Assembly: GCA_964460985.1 (NCBI GenBank)
Contig: CAYWQX010000027.1
Location: forward strand, 1 to 30,025
Reading direction: 5' to 3'
Origin: CAZABG01 sp964460985
GTDB taxonomy: Bacteria; Chlamydiota; Chlamydiia; Chlamydiales; Parachlamydiaceae
DNA: 30,025 bases
The position numbers were made by a program, and so were the translations under genes. The notes below the pieces were generated by a model. That model ran no database searches. It worked only from the letters and a program-made list of their open reading frames with translations, and was not told where the DNA came from. Of this stretch, positions 24,211-30,025 are shown one piece after another. Each line of letters starts with the position of its first letter. The stretch's first letter is position 1.

Positions 24211-26203
24211 TTAATCTTAGAAAAAGGTTAATTATTAATTTGTAAAAATAATCATCTACCTTTTTTACTTTGATTCCTGCTTTCTTATAATTATTGTAAG
24301 CATCTACTAGCTCCTGAACCATATAATATCTATAGCCTTGTGTAAGACTTTTGTAAATTGGAAAAATGATTGTATAGGCTGCACTCCAATCGATTAATGG
24401 ATATTTGATTTTAAGGTACAAAGACATCAAGGCTGCTACAGCTGCATCGACGCTCGCATGCGAACAATTTCCTAATTTTTGCCTTTTAAGGCTGCACTCT
24501 GCAAGAAGTGCAAGGTTCAATTTTGCAACAAGTTTCTTTTCGCTGAAGCAGGTATCTTTTGTATTTAACTTCGCGGAAAGAATAGCTTCAATATCATTTG
24601 TATTTAAAAGATGATCTTTAGGAATTTGATACACTCTAAAACCTTCTCGCTCATTTATCCCACCTCGATCGCAATAAATGACAAAACTTTTAAATAAAAT
24701 AACAATGCTTAAATGTTTATCAAACCCTGAAATCAAAACTTGTGGCGAAGTTTCAGCCAATTTTTGAATCGTTAATAAATCCGGAAGCGGCTTTGAGATC
24801 GAATAAAAGCTTTTAAGATGTTCTAAAGCAAATGCTATTTCTTCTCCTGGAATATCTGATTGAATAATCTCTAGAAATTGAATATAAAAAAGCATCATTG
24901 CACCATCAGGGGCCCCTTCTCCTGTGATCAATCCATTAAAAGTGGGATGTTCAATATTAATATTTAAAGACCATACGTGGCAGATTCTTTTAAAAAAGAG
25001 ATAATAAAAAAGATCACTATTTAGAGATTGATAATGAGTTAAAGAGAGGGACTGGGGATTGGATTTCACCATCTCGTACATGAGATCAACGGTTGTCTTA
25101 GTAATAGTGAGTGATTCTTCATGAACTACAGCACCGATACGGGCTAATTTATTACTTTGTTCGGATGGAACAGTACTGGAAGGAATTCTACTTAAATATT
25201 GGCTGTCAGGTGGAACTCTCCATTTCATTCTGCCCTTCAGTTTCATAAGAGTTTCCTGGGAATTTCTCAAATTTTGCGCTTGAAAACTAGTTAGATCATT
25301 TTCAAAAACTAATAAGGTTTGACCTACTAAAACATCCGCAGTGTCGGCATGATTAAGTTGAAGGGCTAAGTTAAAATATTTTCTAGCGTTCTCTTTTTTG
25401 AAGGGACGAGATGCCAGTAGATGCGTTACTGCAGGCAGATTAAATTCAAAAGCTAAATGGATTGGCTCAATATTATCATACAAAAAGTCAGTAGGAACAC
25501 CTTTTTCAAGTATTTTATTGACTAAAATTGCTTTTTGTTCTGGATTCAATCTTTTATTAAGTAAAACAAGATGATAACTTTCCGGAGGAAGCGAGGTCGG
25601 AAGATTAAATAATTTGAGAATAGAATCGTATCGAAGATTTAGTAAAACACTTTTGGCAAGGTGATACGGGATAAACGTTGGTAAACTAAAATCTATTGCC
25701 CTATGTTGAAGTAAAATAAATAAATCATCATTAAAATTTATGGCTGCGTGAATCAGTCCGATCAAATTATACATGCGTCCTAGCTCTGCTAGTCTCAAAA
25801 CCATTAAGTTACCTGGTTTGAATAGTTTTTCAGCAAGAGCTTGAAGCTTAGGACTTATTGGTTCATTAGGATTAAAAAAAGCTGATAACTTAACAACTTT
25901 AATGAAGTTTTTAATTTGAGGAACGTTTAGAAAGCGCCCGTCCAGTGCATTGAAAATCTTACAGATAACCGCTTCCAAGTTACTTTTACTGGGCCTGTAT
26001 TTTCCGGTTTTTAAAAACTTGGTTAAACGATTTACAATAACTACCCAGTGCTTATCTTTTAAAGCCTTCAAATCATCGAGTCGTGTGAATGTAAGCCTTT
26101 GAAAAATCTCTGAAGGCTCAAGCTTGTGAAGCTTTTCGTTGCCTCTTGCCTTCTTTAAAAACAGAGGCTTTTCTATTTTCTCTAAAAATCTTATCGTAAT
26201 CAT
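24125..26203 (-). CDS. Ankyrin-like protein with permuted thiol-hydrolase-like domain, effector candidate (copy A)
   Basis: A 692-residue protein. Residues about 26-60 contain a faintly F-box-like helix set (LHKLEPSEIFQRL then 'LKALKDKHW'). Residues about 130-295 hold degenerate ankyrin-like units, the best being 'EPIHLAFEFNLPAVTHLLASR' (about 246-266). The C-terminal domain has 'SGFDKHLSIVILF' (His497), 'VIYCDRGG' (Asp512) and 'KRQKLGNCSHASVDAA' (Cys580, with Gln five residues before it), a set suggesting a papain-like fold with His before Cys. The ending 'FLRLKENPHKL..YTPQGPQL' is shared by all family members. No Sec signal or membrane helix is seen. It overlaps the truncated gene upstream by 4 bases. 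Activity and host role are inferred; nothing is proven by sequence alone. Confidence 0.82.
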   Translation of the reverse strand: MITIRFLEKIEKPLFLKKARGNEKLHKLEPSEIFQRLTFTRLDDLKALKDKHWVVIVNRLTKFLKTGKYRPSKSNLEAVICKIFNALDGRFLNVPQIKNFIKVVKLSAFFNPNEPISPKLQALAEKLFKPGNLMVLRLAELGRMYNLIGLIHAAINFNDDLFILLQHRAIDFSLPTFIPYHLAKSVLLNLRYDSILKLFNLPTSLPPESYHLVLLNKRLNPEQKAILVNKILEKGVPTDFLYDNIEPIHLAFEFNLPAVTHLLASRPFKKENARKYFNLALQLNHADTADVLVGQTLLVFENDLTSFQAQNLRNSQETLMKLKGRMKWRVPPDSQYLSRIPSSTVPSEQSNKLARIGAVVHEESLTITKTTVDLMYEMVKSNPQSLSLTHYQSLNSDLFYYLFFKRICHVWSLNINIEHPTFNGLITGEGAPDGAMMLFYIQFLEIIQSDIPGEEIAFALEHLKSFYSISKPLPDLLTIQKLAETSPQVLISGFDKHLSIVILFKSFVIYCDRGGINEREGFRVYQIPKDHLLNTNDIEAILSAKLNTKDTCFSEKKLVAKLNLALLAECSLKRQKLGNCSHASVDAAVAALMSLYLKIKYPLIDWSAAYTIIFPIYKSLTQGYRYYMVQELVDAYNNYKKAGIKVKKVDDYFYKLIINLFLRLKENPHKLVYYTPQGPQLINHLAQILNEF

Positions 26204-26499
26204 GGTACTGTCTCAGAAATGGCATTCAACCGTTCAATGAGATGAGCCTTCAAATTCTCACTTTCCGGCGAAAAATGAGCGAGCTTGTTGGGATGCGCCG
26301 ACATTTTCAGAAAGACGGCTAGAAGAAGTTTATAGAAATACTCCCCTTCCGTATCTGTTTTCCCCTGTTCGTAGTTTTTTTTCGAAGTAGAGGCCACTTT
26401 TTGCCATAACTCAAGCCCGGTTAGATCCATTAACGAAGAATCAAACCTCGCCCTTTTTTCGCACTGTGTGGATTTAAAATGCCCTTCTCGAATTGTCAT
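26200..26499 (-). pseudogene. Internally deleted remnant of a large effector-like gene
   Basis: A 99-residue open frame whose two ends come from a longer gene. Residues 1-41 (with 'KRARFDSSLMDLTGLELWQK') resemble the N-termini of the 692- and 697-residue proteins ('KKARGNEKLHKLEPSEIFQR'). Residues 42-99 are identical to the last 57-58 residues of the protein ending at 29205. The switch is at about 26374, exactly where the repeat to 29379 ends. An in-frame internal deletion of roughly 600 codons explains this, leaving the ATGA overlap with the next gene intact. It may still be translated as a short protein. It lacks the His/Asp/Cys residues. Confidence 0.75.
26201..26374. repeat. Edge repeat 2, copy A
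   Basis: 174 bp matching 29206-29379 with 2 differences, both silent in the minus-strand frame shared by the remnant and the partial gene. It begins at the ATG of the downstream effector-like gene; beyond it, inside that gene, similarity falls quickly. Confidence 0.95.
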
Positions 26500-26703
26500 A
26501 ACAAATATTATAAAATACTTTTGTTAGTTTTTGATGTAGTTTGCGTTAAGATGTCTTAATAAAAGCAATCTTATTTAAGAGCCATCTTAGGTGGTTGATA
26601 ACGCTCGCCTGTTTTTCGGACGGGATAACAGGTGCGAGTTTATGCGGTTTAGCTAACAACTTGACAAAAGGGTAATGCAGATAAGAATAGACGAGGGACT
26701 TTC
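26500..26703. other. Non-coding gap between the duplicated units
   Basis: The 204 bp up to the start of the chimeric frame at 26704 contain no coding frame I would support. The first 80 bases are AT-rich and may hold the promoter of the minus-strand remnant/effector operon. A bulged hairpin (CTCG-CCTGTT at 26604-26613 against AACAGG-TG-CGAG at 26627-26638) has no T-run and no assigned role. Confidence 0.4.
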
Positions 26704-27114
26704 TTGAGGGACTTGGTTTTTCTAAAAAAAGATGCCCTCTTCAATCACCGTATGGACCAATTTCACCACCGCAAAGGCCTTCCATTATTTATACTGAAAG
26801 GAAGCTATCATTATCTTATCGATATCAGGATTTCCAAAATCACCGATTTAAACAAAGAAGGGCGTAAATGGCAATATTTAAACTGCTTCTCGTACAAATA
26901 CTGGCCTTCTGACGGCTCATCGGAAGATGAAATTTTTCTTCAACTTCAAGTCTTGCCACGATCGCTTCTTTGGAGAGCTGATTCGTCTCATCGCTTGAAA
27001 AAAGTCGACGCGGAAAGAGATCTTCTGCAGGCTCAAGCCGATGAAGTCGCAACCGTTTTACAAGAGTACACCGCTTTAATCAACCTTGTGAAAGCCATCG
27101 GAGGACGCCTCTAA
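26704..27114 (+). pseudogene. Chimeric frame: unknown segment fused in frame to the TolC-like C-terminus
   Basis: A 136-residue frame from a TTG. Residues 1-99 are unrecognised (for example 'GLPLFILKGSYHYLIDIRIS' and 'GRKWQYLNCFSYKYW'). Residues 100-136 are the exact C-terminus of the TolC-like lipoprotein, starting at 'VDAERDLLQAQADE'. The join at 27004 (GTCGAC) is the left boundary of the duplicated block. There is no signal peptide, no channel body and no good start site, so it cannot work as an efflux protein. The upstream part may be debris of another gene. I treat it as a duplication scar rather than a functional gene. Confidence 0.7.
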
Positions 27115-27200
27115 TTAAAATTCGTTAAGGATTTGCGCTAAACGGTTTATGAGTTGAGGGCCTTGAGGTGTATAGTATCCGAGTTTATGAGGATTCTCCT
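27004..27200. repeat. Edge repeat 1, copy B
   Basis: The second copy of the 197-bp block at 24014-24210. Together with edge repeat 2 it delimits the duplicated module of about 2.4 kb (27004-29379 against 24014-26374). Confidence 0.95.
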
Positions 27201-29208
27201 GCAAGCGCAAAAACAGGTTGGTCACGAGCTTGTAGAATAAATCATCGATTTTTTTGACTGTTTTTCTCTCCCTTTTATAGGAATCCAGACCTTGAAGGAG
27301 TTCATTTAAGGTATAGTATCTGTAGCTGTGGGTAATTTTTTTGTAGGTGGCTTGAATAGTTGAAAAGGCGGCTCCCCAAGCAATAAGAGGCATTGCGATT
27401 TTGAGGTATAAAGTCATAAGCGCTTTGATGGCTGCGTCTATACTCGCATGAGTGCAATTGCCACATTTTTGCCGTTTAAGGATACCCTCTGAAACAAGAT
27501 TAAGACTCCATTTCGCAACCAATTTTTTTTCACTAAAACAGTTTTCTCTATTCGATTTGTTGTTATCAAGAATTAAATTTAAATCGGCCGGGTCGTAAGA
27601 TTGATTCGGAGGAAATTCATACACACGAAAACCTTTCTTTTCACTTATTCCCCCACGATCGCAATAGATGACAAAGTTCTTGTACAAGATCACGACGTTT
27701 AAATGACTATCGTACCCTGAAATCAAAACTTGCGGAGAGTTTTGAGATGCGTTTTTAATGACTAATAACTGAGCTATCGATTGACCGCCCACTGTATAGT
27801 CTTTAAGGGCATTCAGAGTAAAAATTAGCTCAGGTTTTGGAATCTCACTCTGTATCAGGTGTAGAAATTGAATATAGAGTGAGATCATGGAATTTGGATT
27901 GCATCCCTCTCCTCGAATAAGGCTGTTGAGTGCCGGATGTTCCGTCTCGATCTTCAAAGACCATACATGAGAAATGCGCTTAAACAAAAGAAAATAGTAA
28001 AGAGTTGGATTGAGATCTTGATAATAGCTTAAAGCTATAGATTGGGGATTTCTTAATACCATCGTTCTCAAAAGATCGTCGGAAAGAGTGGTTAGGCAAA
28101 GATCTCCTTTTAAGATTTCTAAACTTCCGTTATCGACCAATGGTTTCAATTCAGCCAAAAGAGGCGGAGGGCTTGCCTGAAACCTTTTAAGCTTTTCAAT
28201 CTGAGAAAATGGAGGAATTATCCATTTCAATCTACCCTTTAAAACCATTAAAGATTTTTGCGCTTTTCTAAAATATCCAACGACCTCTTTAGATACATCG
28301 ATGCCACAATGTACATCTCTTGCCCCTGTTAGAAGATCGATGGTTTCCGCATGATCATTTTTTAAAGCAAGAAGGAAATACTCATGAGTCTTTCCCGGAT
28401 CATAGGGTAAAGAAGCAAGAAAATGAGATATCTTTGAATATTTTTTCTCTAAAGCAAGTTGAATGGGCTCATTTGCCTCATAAACTATTCGGGTAGAAAG
28501 CCCTCTTTCTGCCAATATTTTTATAAGGTTCAGCTTCTCAATTTCGGTCAAATGCTCGTTTAATAAGATGTAGTGATAGCTTTCCGGAGGAAGCTGAACC
28601 GGGAGACTCAACATTCGAAGAATTGAATCATGCTTTAAATTGACTAAAACCGTTTTAGCAAAATGATAAGGAACGATTGTTGGAAAGTTAAAATCTACTC
28701 CTCGATAAAGAAGCGTTTTAAAAAGATCATCATTACAGCTTGAGGCAGCTTGAATCAATCCTACTATGTTATACATCCGTCCCAGCTCTGCCAATTTAAG
28801 AGCGATTAAATTGCCCTTTATAAATAATTTTTCGGCCACCGTCTGGAGAGGTGCACTGATGGGTGTGTGAGGATTAAAAATCCCCGTTTTTTTAACCGAC
28901 TCGATGAAATCGGAGATGATTTTAAAATTTAAAAATCGGCCGTCTAAGGCCTCAAAAACTTTACAAACCACTTTTTCAACATTATTTTGGCGCGTGTGTT
29001 TAAAGTCAGTGGAGTTAAAGTAATCGGTTAGATGAGTGATTATCCCTGTTAATCGTTTGTCTTTAAGAGTGCTTAAAGAGCCTATACTTAAATCGGGAAG
29101 ACGATGAAAGATTTCGACCGGCTTAAGCTTGTGAAGCTTTTCTTTGCCTCTTGCCCTCTTTAAATAAGGAGCCTCTTCACTTTCTTCTAAACGCCTTATC
29201 TTAATCAT
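27115..29208 (-). CDS. Ankyrin-like protein with permuted thiol-hydrolase-like domain, effector candidate (copy B)
   Basis: A 697-residue paralog of the protein at 24125-26203, colinear throughout. It keeps the ankyrin-like middle ('ALKLAELGRMYNIVGLIQAA', 'EPIQLALEKKYSKISHFLASL') and the putative catalytic set: 'SGYDSHLNVVILY' (His502), 'VIYCDRGG' (Asp517) and 'KRQKCGNCTHASIDAA' (Cys585). In the 40 residues from the SG(F/Y)D motif onward, 26 are identical to copy A, so the body has diverged although the flanking repeats are nearly identical. Conserved residues include all three putative catalytic ones, which argues that function is retained. It overlaps the upstream partial gene by 4 bases, so the pair forms a coupled unit. 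No Sec signal is seen. Confidence 0.82.
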   Translation of the reverse strand: MIKIRRLEESEEAPYLKRARGKEKLHKLKPVEIFHRLPDLSIGSLSTLKDKRLTGIITHLTDYFNSTDFKHTRQNNVEKVVCKVFEALDGRFLNFKIISDFIESVKKTGIFNPHTPISAPLQTVAEKLFIKGNLIALKLAELGRMYNIVGLIQAASSCNDDLFKTLLYRGVDFNFPTIVPYHFAKTVLVNLKHDSILRMLSLPVQLPPESYHYILLNEHLTEIEKLNLIKILAERGLSTRIVYEANEPIQLALEKKYSKISHFLASLPYDPGKTHEYFLLALKNDHAETIDLLTGARDVHCGIDVSKEVVGYFRKAQKSLMVLKGRLKWIIPPFSQIEKLKRFQASPPPLLAELKPLVDNGSLEILKGDLCLTTLSDDLLRTMVLRNPQSIALSYYQDLNPTLYYFLLFKRISHVWSLKIETEHPALNSLIRGEGCNPNSMISLYIQFLHLIQSEIPKPELIFTLNALKDYTVGGQSIAQLLVIKNASQNSPQVLISGYDSHLNVVILYKNFVIYCDRGGISEKKGFRVYEFPPNQSYDPADLNLILDNNKSNRENCFSEKKLVAKWSLNLVSEGILKRQKCGNCTHASIDAAIKALMTLYLKIAMPLIAWGAAFSTIQATYKKITHSYRYYTLNELLQGLDSYKRERKTVKKIDDLFYKLVTNLFLRLQENPHKLGYYTPQGPQLINRLAQILNEF

Positions 29209-30025
29209 GGTACTGTCTCCGATATGGCATTCAACCGTTCAATGAGATGAGCCTTCAAATTCTCACTTTCCGGCGAAAAATGAGCGAGCTTGTTGGGATG
29301 CGCCGACATTTTCAGAAAGACGGCTAGAAGAAGTTTATAGAAATACTCCCCTTCCGTATCTGTTTTCCCCTGTTCGTAGGAAAGTTTTGCTGCAAGCAAA
29401 AGCTCTTCTGCAACAAGGGAGCGATAGGCGGCTTTGACTCTTTTGTAGTAAGCTATTATTTTTTGATTAGCCTCTTCCCAGCTATTATCTTCTGTTTTGG
29501 AACCAAGCGTCAGAAGGGCTTGAAAAGCAGCCGATGTCCCCCCTTGGGTACAAAAACCTCCACTCATAGCTTTCATTTTTTTGGTGTAGAGAAGCTTCAG
29601 TTTAAGTTGAGATTTTAGAAAATCTTCGGTGGCGCTATCATTTTCCTGGACACTATCCTGTAAAATCTTGTCAATTAACTCGAGATTAACAATCGAAAGA
29701 TCAAACTCATCAATTTCGTAGATGGAAAAGCCTGCTGTTTTTCTTCTATCGCAAAAGACAAGCCAATTTCTATAAAAAATGACGGACGTGAAGTGTTCAT
29801 CGTATCCGCTAGTAAGAAGAATGGGCGCTTGATTGATCTTTGAAAGGGCGTTAATAAGGATCGCATCGCTGTCGCCATAACATAAGAGATTACTAAATGC
29901 CTCCATCACAAATTGATCTAAATCATTTGTAACATTGAACCTAGTTTTAAAAAAGCTTGCAAAACTCAAAATAGAGTAATATTGATCAAAACCTTCTCCA
30001 TCGACAACTTTACCCTCATGCGGCA
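29205..30025 (-). CDS. Partial CDS of a third family member with the thiol-hydrolase-like domain (N-terminus beyond the window)
   Basis: The frame is open from the stop at 29205 to the window edge. The first in-window candidate start, a TTG at 29969, is probably internal: the 18 codons before it (ending 'DGEGFDQYYSI') continue the frame and read as coding. Counting from that TTG, the domain shows 'SGYDEHFTSVIFY' (His59), 'VFCDRR' (Asp74) and 'GGFCTQGGTSAAF' (Cys140). The Gln seen shortly before Cys in the other two proteins is absent. The ending 'FLKMSAHPNKLAHFSP' matches the family end. By analogy with the remnant at 26200-26499 it is probably a full-length protein of about 600-700 residues, first gene of the two-gene unit. 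Confidence 0.75.
   Translation of the reverse strand, partial: PHEGKVVDGEGFDQYYSILSFASFFKTRFNVTNDLDQFVMEAFSNLLCYGDSDAILINALSKINQAPILLTSGYDEHFTSVIFYRNWLVFCDRRKTAGFSIYEIDEFDLSIVNLELIDKILQDSVQENDSATEDFLKSQLKLKLLYTKKMKAMSGGFCTQGGTSAAFQALLTLGSKTEDNSWEEANQKIIAYYKRVKAAYRSLVAEELLLAAKLSYEQGKTDTEGEYFYKLLLAVFLKMSAHPNKLAHFSPESENLKAHLIERLNAISETVP
29206..29379. repeat. Edge repeat 2, copy B
   Basis: The second copy of the 174-bp block at 26201-26374, encoding the last 57-58 residues of the partial gene. Beyond 29379 the partial gene continues normally while copy A jumps to an N-terminal-like sequence. Confidence 0.95.

Noticed and set aside
26604..26638. Bulged hairpin in the gap between duplicated units
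   Set aside because: Short interrupted stem without a T-run; could occur by chance.
29205..29969. A 254-residue gene starting at TTG 29969
   Set aside because: The frame continues without a stop to the window edge and reads as coding before the TTG; the gene is better treated as partial.
1..30025. CRISPR arrays, tRNA or rRNA genes, transposases or integrases
   Set aside because: None seen on reading: no regularly spaced repeats, no tRNA T-loop/acceptor pairs noticed, and no transposase or recombinase motifs in any frame, so mobility of the repeats is not tied to a visible element.

Overview
The window looks like chromosome of an obligate intracellular bacterium of the phylum Chlamydiota, probably an environmental (Parachlamydiales-type) lineage. 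The grounds are an AT-rich, gene-dense sequence, a eukaryote-like F-box protein, large ankyrin-like proteins with a thiol-hydrolase-like domain, expanded families of unrecognised proteins, and ordinary Gram-negative envelope genes between them. Assignment below phylum is inference from gene content only.

Layout. (1) 3-245 (+): the 3' end of a beta-propeller-like gene that resembles the C-terminus of the F-box protein at 16594. (2) 278-4466 (-): four overlapping or abutting paralogous genes of a family I do not recognise, sharing an N-terminal 'ALPF' module, an acidic 'LDDLDDYE' motif and a later 'I-x-F-H-x-x-V-Y' motif. (3) 4594-5790 (+): a YbaL/Kef-type cation:proton antiporter without its RCK domain. 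(4) 5839-12457 (-): a tightly coupled six-gene operon (integral-membrane GT-C-like glycosyltransferase, FAD oxidoreductase, UPF0104-like membrane protein, NodB-type deacetylase, UDP-GlcNAc 2-epimerase, unknown), with a GT2 glycosyltransferase divergent at 12622. Together these suggest synthesis of a lipid-linked or surface glycan containing HexNAc. (5) 13442-16423 (+): a 993-residue AsmA-like protein with a good sigma70-type promoter and a hairpin terminator. (6) 16411-18110: an F-box gene flanked by inverted copies of a repeat that overlaps the 3' end of the AsmA-like gene. (7) 18176-20003 (-): an RRM RNA-binding protein and two exported proteins. (8) 20086-24124 (+): a complete DevCAB-like ABC exporter with its own TolC-like lipoprotein, all genes overlapping. 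(9) 24014-30025: a duplicated two-gene effector-like module, one copy carrying an internally deleted gene. The second copy dragged along the last 111 bp of the TolC-like gene.

The most unusual part is the last 6 kb. Three related large proteins, one cut by the window edge, carry a His...Asp...Cys domain in permuted order. The duplicated blocks are almost identical at both edges (197 bp with 3 differences; 174 bp with 2 differences), while the genes between the edges have diverged strongly. That pattern suggests cassette exchange, edge homogenisation or diversifying selection. The four-gene paralogous operon at 278-4466 is the other candidate for an undescribed system.
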